A DNA stretch of 50,606 nucleotides, from the NCBI RefSeq assembly GCF_001613365.1, contig NZ_BDCF01000059.1, forward strand, positions 1 through 50,606, in the 5' to 3' direction. This stretch comes from Nocardia xishanensis NBRC 101358 (GTDB lineage: Bacteria > Actinomycetota > Actinomycetes > Mycobacteriales > Mycobacteriaceae). Under the pieces are notes generated by a model. The model saw only the letters and a program-made list of their open reading frames with translations. It made no database searches and was not told the origin of the DNA. A program made the translations under genes and the position numbers. Shown piece by piece: positions 9,354 to 16,347 of this stretch; positions within the stretch are counted from its first letter, which is position 1, and every line of letters begins with the position of its first letter.

Positions 9354-10205
9354 TCAGTGAGAATCTGCGTGCTCGGCGAGGCCGATGTACACGGCGGTCA
9401 GCAGCGCGAACACGTAGGCCTGCAGGAAGATGACCAGCATCTCGAACAGCGTGAACCCGAGTCCCGCGAGCAGCGAGAACGGCGAGAACACCTTCATCCA
9501 CGAGGCGGCGTCGAACAGGAAGAACCAGGTCGCGCTGAAGAACAGCACCAGCATGATGTGGCCGGCCAGCATGTTCGCCATGAGTCGGACGGTCAGCGTG
9601 AACGGACGCAGGATGAAGGTCGAGACGAACTCGATCGGAATCAGCAGGACGTGCAGGGCGGGCGGCACGTTCGGCACCACGATGCTGCTGCGCAGGTAGG
9701 TGAAGAACCCGTACTTCTTGATGCCCACGTAGTTGAACGCGATGTAGGCGATCGCTGCCAGCACCAGCGGCATGCCGATTCGCGCGTTCGAGGAGATGTT
9801 CAAGCCCGGAATGATGCCGGAGAAGTTCAGAAAGAGGACCGTGAAGAAGATCGTCGCGATGAGCGGGAAGAACTTGCGGCCGGTTTCCTTGCCGAGGACC
9901 TCTTCGGAGATCTGCTCCTTGACGAAGACCAACCCGATTTCGGCGACATTCTGTAGGCCGCGCGGAATGATTCGGGGACTCCGGAATGCCAGCAGCATGA
10001 CAACGACCAGCACCGCGGTCATCAGCAGCCGGACCAGCATCAAGCGATCGAGTTCGAACGGCGTTCCCTCGAACAGCACAGCTGGAGGGAAGAAGTCGGT
10101 TAGCGACGGCGCGTGGAACTCACCCGCCGCCAAAGTGGTGACGCTCAGCGTTCTCTCCCGTGTTCGGGCCGCGGGTACGGTCATTCCCGCGGTTCGATCG
10201 GACAT
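9354..10205 (-). CDS. atpB: ATP synthase Fo subunit a
   Basis: Subunit a provides the proton half-channels beside the c ring. The protein of up to 283 residues has five to six membrane helices and the segment IEFVSTFILRPFTLTVRLMANMLAGH, which contains the essential Arg (in TVRLMANM). The start is uncertain: ATG 10203-10205 gives the longest form, and ATG 10182-10184 would remove seven residues. Neither has a strong ribosome binding site, and the family usually starts nearer FHAPSL. It opens the F1Fo gene run atpB-E-F-H-A-G-D-C. Confidence 0.95.
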   Translation of the reverse strand: MSDRTAGMTVPAARTRERTLSVTTLAAGEFHAPSLTDFFPPAVLFEGTPFELDRLMLVRLLMTAVLVVVMLLAFRSPRIIPRGLQNVAEIGLVFVKEQISEEVLGKETGRKFFPLIATIFFTVLFLNFSGIIPGLNISSNARIGMPLVLAAIAYIAFNYVGIKKYGFFTYLRSSIVVPNVPPALHVLLIPIEFVSTFILRPFTLTVRLMANMLAGHIMLVLFFSATWFFLFDAASWMKVFSPFSLLAGLGFTLFEMLVIFLQAYVFALLTAVYIGLAEHADSH

Positions 10206-10364
10206 TGACGATCAATTTGGTCGACTCAGGTCGGCTCGAAGTTCGTCAGCAGCTGCGCGGCAATACCGCTCGGGCGGCGTCTGTACGTGTGTCGGCGACA
10301 TCGTCGACATGCAGAACCGGAACCCTCGGAGCCCGGCACGGCAGTAAGCATAGCGGTACTCGGA

Positions 10365-10381
10365 GGGATCGTGGGGATCCC
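10365..10381 (-). terminator. Weak hairpin between atpI-like gene and atpB
   Basis: GGGATC (10365-10370) and GATCCC (10376-10381) form a 6-bp stem with a 5-nt loop, about 70 nt past the stop of the AtpI-like gene. It could terminate the upstream transcript. The stem is short and has no U-tract, so this is tentative. Confidence 0.3.
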
Positions 10382-10400
10382 CCCTCGCTTGGTCGCTTGC

Positions 10401-10418
10401 TTACCAACACTTTACCAA
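10401..10418 (-). promoter_or_regulatory. TTGGTAA direct repeat upstream of atpB
   Basis: On the minus strand TTGGTAA occurs twice (10412-10418 and 10401-10407) with an 11-bp period, one helical turn, in the gap that should hold the atp operon promoter. It may be a binding site for a regulator that reads one face of the helix, or the first copy may overlap a -10 element (TAAAGT, 10409-10414). The repeat is seen; the role is inferred. Confidence 0.35.
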
Positions 10419-10448
10419 GTTATCTACGACGCTGTGTAGGGGGGTGAG

Positions 10449-10907
10449 TCAATCCTGCTCGGGAGCCGGATCCGGGTCGCCCGCGGTGGTCGAGACATAC
10501 GGAACCTTCTGTCGCAGAACGCCGTACGTCTCCGCGCCGAGCACGATGAGCAGGGAACCGATGACGGTCAGGAACAGCGCCATCCGGTTGTAGAAATCGA
10601 ATTGGTTCAGCACCGCGACGGCGATGAGCACCAGCAGCACCTTGCCTGTCCAGCTGGCCAGCATGACCAGGCCCGCCGTGCTCGGCGGCAGCTTCGCGCC
10701 GAACAGCACGACGGCCGCCGTGGTGAGGATGAACACGCCGCCGATGGCCGCGCCGAGCAGCGCACCCCACAACCCGGGCAGCCCGGCGACGGCGGTCGCG
10801 ATCGCGGCGCTCAGCACCACGAGTACCGCCAGTCCGATCAGGCCGTAGCGCAGCGCCGACTTCAGCGGCGCATCGGGACCGGGGACCGGGTTCGGAGTAA
10901 AGCTCAC
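10449..10907 (-). CDS. AtpI-like four-helix membrane protein
   Basis: The 152-residue protein has four membrane helices and sits between wecA and atpB, the place of Rv1303 in M. tuberculosis and of AtpI/UncI in other bacteria. AtpI proteins help assemble the c ring. Similarity here rests on topology and position rather than a clear motif, so the name is tentative. The C-terminal tail (PDPAPEQD) is acidic. The start is GTG at 10905-10907, and the gene begins 10 nt after the wecA stop, so the two are probably one transcript. Confidence 0.8.
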   Translation of the reverse strand: MSFTPNPVPGPDAPLKSALRYGLIGLAVLVVLSAAIATAVAGLPGLWGALLGAAIGGVFILTTAAVVLFGAKLPPSTAGLVMLASWTGKVLLVLIAVAVLNQFDFYNRMALFLTVIGSLLIVLGAETYGVLRQKVPYVSTTAGDPDPAPEQD

Positions 10908-10917
10908 GGGCCCGACT

Positions 10918-12093
10918 TTACTCAGCGGCCTGACGATCGGCCGCAGGCTCCCCGCGCCGCAGCCCAGGAATGGCGGTCACCACGAGCGCGAAGACGAGGC
11001 CCGCGGCCATCAGCAGAACCACGATTCTGCGGTCCATCAACGAGGTGCCGACCGCGCCGAATGCAAGCACACCGACCCACAAATAGATCAACAGCACCAC
11101 GCGCCGGTGGGAATGGCCGATCTGCAGCAAACGGTGATGCAAGTGCATTTTGTCCGGGGTGGAGAAACTCACTCCGGCGCGCACCCTTCGCACGATAGCC
11201 AGCAGCAGATCCAGCACTGGAATGAACATCACGGCGCCGACCAACAGCAGCGGCGAAAGCAGACCGACGATGTCGCGCGGACCATAGCCTTGCAGCGGAA
11301 TTCGACCCGAAGCACCGGTGGAAACCGAGGCGAGCATCAGGCCGATCAACATCGATCCGGAGTCGCCCATGAATATCCGCGCCGGCTGGAAATTGTGTGG
11401 CAGAAATCCCGCGCACGCGCCCGCGAGCGCCGCGGCGAGGAGGGCGGGCGGATAGGTGTTCACGTCGCCGCCCTGCTCGTAGAGCAACCCCACGGAGAAC
11501 ACGAAAACCGCCGCCGCGCAGATGAAGCCGAGCCCGGCCGCAAGGCCGTCCAGGCCGTCGACGAAGTTCATGGCGTTGATCAGCGTCACCGCCACCGCCA
11601 CCGTCACCAGTCCGCCCTGCAAGGCGTCGAGTACCACGGTGGAGTTGTTGAACGGGTTGTAGATGACGTACCAGCTCAGCCCCATCACGGCCATGACGCC
11701 CGCCGCCGTCACCTGGCCCGCGAATTTGGTGAGCGCGTCCAATCCCCACCGGTCGTCGACGATGCCGACCAGCACGATGATGGTGGCGGCGACCAGCACC
11801 GCGGGAATGTCGGGCGCGTAGTCGAAGCCGCGGCGCAGCGCGGGCAGCTGGTGCGCGAAGAGCACCGCGGCCACCACGCCGATGTACATGCCGACGCCGC
11901 CCATCCGCGGGATCGGCTTGACGTGCACATCCCGTTCGCGCGGCACCGCCACCGCGCCGAACGCGATCGCGGCCAGCCGGACGCCGCCGGTGGCGAGGAA
12001 GGTCACCGTGGCCGAGATCAACAGGACGAGCAGCAGCTCGCGCAGCGGAACGACCGAGCCAGAGCCGGAAATCGGAGCAATCGCCCGAATCAT
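10918..12093 (-). CDS. wecA: Decaprenyl-phosphate GlcNAc-1-phosphate transferase WecA
   Basis: WecA moves GlcNAc-1-phosphate from UDP-GlcNAc to decaprenyl phosphate and so starts the linker that joins arabinogalactan to peptidoglycan in mycolata. The 391-residue polytopic membrane protein shows the family motifs in order: ERDVHVKPIPRMGG near residue 53, the aspartate pair in VGIVDDRWGLD, NAMNFVDGLDGLAAG and FMGDSGSM. The start ATG 12091-12093 has GGAGAAAGG a few bases upstream. It follows sua5 by 16 nt. The tail after residue 370 is hydrophilic. Confidence 0.93.
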   Translation of the reverse strand: MIRAIAPISGSGSVVPLRELLLVLLISATVTFLATGGVRLAAIAFGAVAVPRERDVHVKPIPRMGGVGMYIGVVAAVLFAHQLPALRRGFDYAPDIPAVLVAATIIVLVGIVDDRWGLDALTKFAGQVTAAGVMAVMGLSWYVIYNPFNNSTVVLDALQGGLVTVAVAVTLINAMNFVDGLDGLAAGLGFICAAAVFVFSVGLLYEQGGDVNTYPPALLAAALAGACAGFLPHNFQPARIFMGDSGSMLIGLMLASVSTGASGRIPLQGYGPRDIVGLLSPLLLVGAVMFIPVLDLLLAIVRRVRAGVSFSTPDKMHLHHRLLQIGHSHRRVVLLIYLWVGVLAFGAVGTSLMDRRIVVLLMAAGLVFALVVTAIPGLRRGEPAADRQAAE

Positions 12094-12109
12094 GCGACCT
12101 TTCTCCCGC

Positions 12110-12784
12110 TCACCGCGCGGGGGTGTTGGTCAGCTCGTCCGGCGACATGCCGAGCACCTCGGCGATCTCGGCCACCGGGACCGCGCCCTCGCGCAGCACG
12201 CGCGGCTGGTCCGCGGTGAGATCCACGATGGTCGAGGCGACCGCGTGCGCGGCGGGACCGCCGTCGAGGTACACGCCGACCAGGCTGCCGAGCTGCTCGC
12301 GCGCCTCGCCGGCGGTCTTCGCGGGCGGCTGACCGGAGACGTTGGCGCTGGATACGGCCAGCGGGCCCACCTCGCGCAGCAGATCGAGCGCGACAGGGTG
12401 CAGCGGCATCCGCAGCATCACCGTGCCGCGTGTATCACCGAGATCCCACGCCAGCGAAGGCGCTTGCTGCACAACGAGACTCAGACCACCCGGCCAGAAC
12501 GCACGGATCAGCTCGCGCGCCTGCGGGCGCACCGAGAAGACCAGTCCGTCGATGGTGTGCCACGACCCGACCAGCACCGGCACCGGCATGTCCCTGCCGC
12601 GGCGCTTGGCCGCCAGCAGCTCACTCACCGCGGTGGAATCGAAAGCGTCGGCCGCGAGGCCGTACAACGTGTCGGTGGGCATCACCACCAGCCGCCCGGA
12701 TTTCAAAGCGCTGGTCGCGGCGGACAGTCCGGCGGCGCGCGAGTCGGGATCCGCGCAGTCGTAGACGGTACTCACGGCCCCCAT
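12110..12784 (-). CDS. sua5: L-threonylcarbamoyladenylate synthase (Sua5/TsaC)
   Basis: This enzyme makes threonylcarbamoyl-AMP from threonine, bicarbonate and ATP, the first step of the t6A37 modification of ANN-decoding tRNAs. The 224-residue protein is mainly the YrdC domain, with the family signature GRLVVMPTDTLYGLAADAF near residues 30-48 and KRRGRDMPVPVL after it. The conserved TSAN-type motif appears as VSSANVSGQPP. The start could be ATG 12782-12784 or the GTG three codons later; both have weak ribosome binding sites. Neighbours prmC and prfA also act in translation. Confidence 0.93.
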   Translation of the reverse strand: MGAVSTVYDCADPDSRAAGLSAATSALKSGRLVVMPTDTLYGLAADAFDSTAVSELLAAKRRGRDMPVPVLVGSWHTIDGLVFSVRPQARELIRAFWPGGLSLVVQQAPSLAWDLGDTRGTVMLRMPLHPVALDLLREVGPLAVSSANVSGQPPAKTAGEAREQLGSLVGVYLDGGPAAHAVASTIVDLTADQPRVLREGAVPVAEIAEVLGMSPDELTNTPAR

Positions 12785-12809
12785 CCTGGCACATGGGGCA
12801 GGTGAGGCA

Positions 12810-13715
12810 TCAGGTGCGGGTGGCGACTACGAAGCGGGGTTTGCCTGCTAGGTCGGGGTGTTCGACGACGTCGACGAAATCACCCGTGTCGGCGAGGAGC
12901 GCGGCGAGGGCGGAGCCGTTGGTGTCGTCGTGCTCGATCGCGGTCGCGCCGCCAGGACGCAGCAGGCGAGTGATGTTGGGCACCATCCGCCGGATGACGT
13001 CCAAACCGTCGGCGCCGCCGAACAGCGCCAGGTGCGGATCGTGGTCGGCGACCTCGGGATCGAGCACCGCGCCGTCGGGGATGTAGGGAGGGTTGGACAG
13101 CAGCAGGTCGACGCGGCCGTTCAGCTCGGTGAGCAGGTCGGGGTCGGTGGCGTCGTCGGCGTACAGGGTGATCGGGGTGTCGCCGTCGGCGATGCGTTCG
13201 TCGGCATTGCGGCGAGCCCATCGCAGGGCGGCCGGATCGATCTCGATGGCGTGCACCTGGGCGTCGGGCCGCGCGTGCGCGACCGCGAGCGCGAGCGCTC
13301 CCGAACCCGTGCAGAAATCGACGACGATGGGCTGGTGATCGTGCGGCAGGGCCTCCAAATAGGCCAGGGCCCAAGCGAACAGCAGCTCGGTCTCCGGCCG
13401 CGGCACGAAGACGCCAGGCCCGACCGCGAGATCGATCTGCCCCATCGGCGCGACGCCGGTCAGATGCTGCAACGGAATGCGCTGGGCGCGCCGGTCGACC
13501 AGCACCCGGTAGTCCGCGATGAGCACCGGATCCACCAGCGGCACCAAGGCCAACCTAGTCCGCTCGACCCCGAGCAGATGCGCGGCGAGTTGCTCGGCAT
13601 CCGACCGAGGACTCGGTACACCCGCCGCCTGCAATTTTTCGGCGGCTTCATTGATCACTGAACGCAGAGACACTCGACCCACCACCCCACTCTCGCCGAT
13701 TTCCGATGCGCCCAT
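12810..13715 (-). CDS. prmC: Release factor glutamine methyltransferase PrmC
   Basis: PrmC methylates the glutamine of the GGQ motif in release factors RF1 and RF2 using S-adenosylmethionine. The 301-residue protein has an N-terminal helical recognition domain, the SAM-binding segment VVDFCTGSGALALAVA and the catalytic NPPY motif (LLLSNPPYIPDG). It lies directly downstream of its substrate gene prfA, the usual pairing. ATG 13713-13715 is favoured because GGAAG is 7 nt upstream; a GTG at 13671-13673 would remove 14 residues and match many orthologues better. Confidence 0.95.
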   Translation of the reverse strand: MGASEIGESGVVGRVSLRSVINEAAEKLQAAGVPSPRSDAEQLAAHLLGVERTRLALVPLVDPVLIADYRVLVDRRAQRIPLQHLTGVAPMGQIDLAVGPGVFVPRPETELLFAWALAYLEALPHDHQPIVVDFCTGSGALALAVAHARPDAQVHAIEIDPAALRWARRNADERIADGDTPITLYADDATDPDLLTELNGRVDLLLSNPPYIPDGAVLDPEVADHDPHLALFGGADGLDVIRRMVPNITRLLRPGGATAIEHDDTNGSALAALLADTGDFVDVVEHPDLAGKPRFVVATRT

Positions 13716-13803
13716 TGTTCACTTCCGGGAATCGGTCACCCACACACCACCCATACGCCACGCGGAGCCGGTGGCCGTGTGCGGCGCGAAACCTGTGTGC
13801 GGC

Positions 13804-14874
13804 CTATTCGGCCGCCATGCGGGCCTCGCGGTCCGCCTTGCCGAGCGCGTCGAGGAGGGCGTCGAGATCGCCGTCCAGGACCGAGTCGAGGTTGTGCGAT
13901 TTGAAGCCGATGCGGTGATCGGTGATCCGGTTCTCCGGGAAGTTGTAGGTGCGGATGCGTTCGGAACGGTCCACGGTGCGGATCTGGGTGGCTCGACCGG
14001 CCGCGGCCTCCTGCTCGGCCTGCTCCTCGGCGAGCGCCTGAAGGCGCGCCGCGAGCACCTGCATGGCACGGGCCTTGTTCTGCAGCTGGGAGCGTTCGTT
14101 CTGGCAGGTCACGACGATGCCGGAGGGCAGGTGGGTGATGCGAACGGCCGAGTCGGTGGTGTTCACGCCCTGGCCGCCCTTGCCGGACGAGCGGTAGACG
14201 TCGACGCGCAGATCGGACTCGTCGATCTGCACCTCCTCGACCTCGTCGGGCTCCGGGTAGATGAGCACGCCCGCGGCCGAGGTGTGGATGCGGCCCTGCG
14301 ATTCGGTCACCGGTACGCGCTGCACCCGGTGCACGCCGCCCTCGAACTTGAACCGGGACCACACGCCGTCGCGCACCGCGTCGCGGCTCTTGATGGACAG
14401 CGTTGCGTCCTTGTATCCGCCGAGATCGGAGACGGTGGCGCCGAGCACCTCGACCTTCCAGCCGTGCCGCTCGGCGTAACGGATGTACATGCGGGCGAGG
14501 TCGGCGGCGAACAGCGCGGACTCCTCGCCGCCCTCGCCGGACTTGACCTCGAGCACCACGTCGTCGCCGTCGTGCGGGTCGCGCGGGGCGAGCAGGTCGG
14601 CCAGCGCCTGCTCGAGCTCCTCCACCTGACTCCGCAGATCGGGGATTTCCGCGGCGAAGGAAGGATCGTCGCCGGCCAGTTCCTCTGCGGCGGCCAGATC
14701 GTCCTGCGCGGTCTTCAGCTTGTGGTAGGTGGCCATGACCGGGGCCAGTTCGGCGAACCGCTTGCCCACGCGGCGCGCGGCGCCCGGATCGTTGTGCAGC
14801 GCCGGATCGGCCAGCTGCGTTTCCAATCCCGCGTGCTCGGCCAGAATGTCGTCGATCGCGGACGGCTGCGTCAT
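13804..14874 (-). CDS. prfA: Peptide chain release factor 1
   Basis: RF1 ends translation at UAA and UAG codons. The 356-residue protein carries the catalytic GGQ loop (SSGKGGQGVNTTDSA) and the codon-reading PxT motif in the form RVPVTESQGRIHTS. The frame is open to 14943, but ATG 14872-14874 has an excellent ribosome binding site (GAAGGAAG) and gives the normal N-terminus MTQPSAIDDI. The next gene, prmC, encodes the enzyme that methylates its GGQ glutamine. Confidence 0.97.
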   Translation of the reverse strand: MTQPSAIDDILAEHAGLETQLADPALHNDPGAARRVGKRFAELAPVMATYHKLKTAQDDLAAAEELAGDDPSFAAEIPDLRSQVEELEQALADLLAPRDPHDGDDVVLEVKSGEGGEESALFAADLARMYIRYAERHGWKVEVLGATVSDLGGYKDATLSIKSRDAVRDGVWSRFKFEGGVHRVQRVPVTESQGRIHTSAAGVLIYPEPDEVEEVQIDESDLRVDVYRSSGKGGQGVNTTDSAVRITHLPSGIVVTCQNERSQLQNKARAMQVLAARLQALAEEQAEQEAAAGRATQIRTVDRSERIRTYNFPENRITDHRIGFKSHNLDSVLDGDLDALLDALGKADREARMAAE

Positions 14875-15003
14875 GATGCTTCCTTCTCTCGGTTCCCGGA
14901 CGATGCCGGGTCGGCATTTCTCGTCATCCGGCGCTGTACGCACCGGGCCAACAAATGCACCGACGCCCGGCCTGCGATGCAGAACCGGGCGTCGGCGAGG
15001 AAG

Positions 15004-15234
15004 CTATTTGGCGTCGGCCTTCTTCCCGGCGCGCTTGCCGTAGCGCGCCTCGAAGCGAGCAACGCGACCACCGGTGTCCAGGATCTTCTGCTTGCCGGTG
15101 TAGAAGGGGTGGCACTGCGAGCAGACCTCGACGGTGATGTGTCCCGACTCCTTGGTGCTGCGGGTCTGGAAGGTGTTTCCGCAACCACAGACCACCGTGG
15201 TGTCGACATACGTCGGGTGGATTCCTGCCTTCAT
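15004..15234 (-). CDS. rpmE: Ribosomal protein L31 (zinc-binding form)
   Basis: L31 bridges the 50S and 30S subunits. The 76-residue protein keeps all four zinc-ligand cysteines: Cys16 and Cys18 (CGCG) and Cys38 and Cys41 (CSQC). It is therefore the zinc-containing type rather than the zinc-free paralogue that many actinobacteria make under zinc shortage. ATG 15232-15234 has GAGAGGA upstream. A structured leader at 15286-15357 lies about 54 nt before the start and is a likely site of autoregulation by L31. Confidence 0.97.
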   Translation of the reverse strand: MKAGIHPTYVDTTVVCGCGNTFQTRSTKESGHITVEVCSQCHPFYTGKQKILDTGGRVARFEARYGKRAGKKADAK

Positions 15235-15285
15235 GGATGGTGTCCTCTCGATAGTGGTCGCCGGGTCGCCACGCGGGCGTGAACC

Positions 15286-15357
15286 GGAACCGCTGGTTCC
15301 AAACTCTGCTTCGCAGAGGTCGGCGGGATTGTCTGCGGGACGCAGACGCACAGCGGT
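15286..15357 (-). promoter_or_regulatory. Structured leader of rpmE with competing helices
   Basis: On the minus-strand RNA, ACCGCTG (15351-15357) pairs with CAGCGGT (15289-15295), enclosing two perfect hairpins: GTCTGCG/CGCAGAC (15331-15347) and CTCTGC/GCAGAG (15304-15318). The closing 3' arm also lies inside a second perfect hairpin, GGAACC/GGTTCC (15286-15300), so the two folds exclude each other. Ribosomal leader RNAs upstream of rpmE are known in actinobacteria (the L31 leader families); I cannot check whether this matches their covariance model. Binding of free L31 is the expected signal. Confidence 0.6.
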
Positions 15358-15359
15358 CC

Positions 15360-15389
15360 AGTATGCCAGAACCGCTACTACGCACCCAA
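15360..15389 (-). promoter_or_regulatory. Candidate rpmE promoter
   Basis: TTGGGT (15384-15389), an 18-bp spacer and CATACT (15360-15365) resemble a SigA promoter on the minus strand. Its start point, near 15353, would cut into the 5' arm of the leader's closing helix. An alternative pair TTGCCC (15398-15403) and TAGTAG (15375-15380) with 17-bp spacing would start near 15368 and keep the whole leader. Only 5' end mapping can choose. Confidence 0.4.
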
Positions 15390-15779
15390 AACACACCGGG
15401 CAACCATTTTGTTCCCTGATTCGTGTATCTAGGAGAACCCGTTGAAATATTGACTTGAACGCCATGCGCTCACGACCACGAGCCCAGCGCCACGCGTTCA
15501 CGACGACGCGGACCGCATCGCGCTTCACGGCCATCAGCCGGACGCACCGCGCGCACGAAACACGGCCAGAGAACGCGCACCAACCACGAGCCCATCGCAT
15601 GTGCACAGCAGCAGAAATACCCCACCCGCCCATCCGCGTACTCACCCCGATGGCGAGCCCGACGGGCCCGTTCGCGGCCCGGCCGGTGGGCCGCGAGCCT
15701 CCGCGTGCCCGCGCGGCGACAACAGGGCACCCAGAAAGTCCGGGCGCGCGGCTTCCCGGCCCTTACGGAACTCTTAAGT
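15390..15779. other. Stretch without a recognised gene
   Basis: Frames on both strands stay partly open here only because of high GC. I see no protein with a recognisable fold, no convincing ribosome binding site, no tRNA and no repeat. The AT-richer part around 15430-15460 could hold a further promoter, but no -35/-10 pair stands out. Confidence 0.5.
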
Positions 15780-15797
15780 CGAGTAGTCAACTACTCG
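15780..15797. promoter_or_regulatory. 18-bp perfect palindrome, candidate operator
   Basis: CGAGTAGTCAACTACTCG reads as an inverted repeat with 8-bp arms and a CA centre. It is 85 bp upstream of the small membrane-protein gene at 15883. The minus strand also has TTGACT across its centre. The size and symmetry fit a dimeric helix-turn-helix repressor site. Its outer half CGAGTA also occurs in the palindrome at the mmsA promoter (37969-37982). Confidence 0.45.
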
Positions 15798-15882
15798 GGA
15801 AGACGAACAGCACTGTTCATAGAGTTCTTGGGTGTCGAGTTCCTGCTGCACACCGGCGTGCCGAGACGGAAAGGAGAACGCG

Positions 15883-16347
15883 ATGAACAGCCGAGTCGCT
15901 CTCGCGGTCTTCGTCCTGTTGATTCTCACTGTCGCGGTCGGCTGGTTTGCGATCCCCGAGCCCACGCATGCCGCGTCCTACGCGCCCGCCGACACGGTCG
16001 CCTACTACGAGCGATCACCTCGGTCGGCAGACGCTTCCGGCCCTGCGACGGCGCTGATCCTCGCCTGCATGATCGTCGGTGCGGCCGCCATCGGCCTGAT
16101 CTTCTTCCGTCCGTACACGCCGAAGGGGCTCCGCCACAGCGAAGCCCCTTCGGTGGTACGGCGAATCGTGCCGCTACTCGTCCAGCGCGCCCGGCGCGGT
16201 CTTGCTGACCTGCATCAGGAACTCGAGGTTGTTCTTGGACTTCTTCAGTCGGTCGATCAGAAGGTCGATCGCCTGGTGCGAGTCCAGACCCGACAGCACG
16301 CGGCGCAGCTTGTGCAGCACCGCCGCCTCGTCTGGGCTAAGCAGTAG
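15883..16347 (+). CDS. Small two-helix membrane protein overlapping rho
   Basis: The 154-residue frame begins with a strong ribosome binding site (AAAGGAG, 7 nt before the ATG). It encodes two hydrophobic segments (about residues 5-24 and 54-75) separated by a short extracytoplasmic-type loop. The remaining C-terminal half is basic and is read antisense to the last 174 bases of rho, passing through rho's terminator hairpin. I do not recognise the family. The N-terminal half looks real; the tail may simply be what is translated until the first stop. Codon choice beyond about residue 80 is dictated by rho. Confidence 0.6.
   Translation: MNSRVALAVFVLLILTVAVGWFAIPEPTHAASYAPADTVAYYERSPRSADASGPATALILACMIVGAAAIGLIFFRPYTPKGLRHSEAPSVVRRIVPLLVQRARRGLADLHQELEVVLGLLQSVDQKVDRLVRVQTRQHAAQLVQHRRLVWAKQ
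16120..16153. terminator. Terminator hairpin after rho
   Basis: CCGAAGGGGCT (16120-16130) and AGCCCCTTCGG (16143-16153) form a perfect 11-bp stem with a 12-nt loop, 20 nt past the rho stop codon. It can act on either strand, but no U-tract follows on the minus strand. It lies inside the coding frame of the convergent small membrane protein. Confidence 0.65.

Noticed and set aside
15130..15645. Longer rpmE frame upstream to 15645
   Set aside because: L31 starts at ATG 15232-15234 with a good ribosome binding site. The upstream part is the leader RNA and empty DNA.
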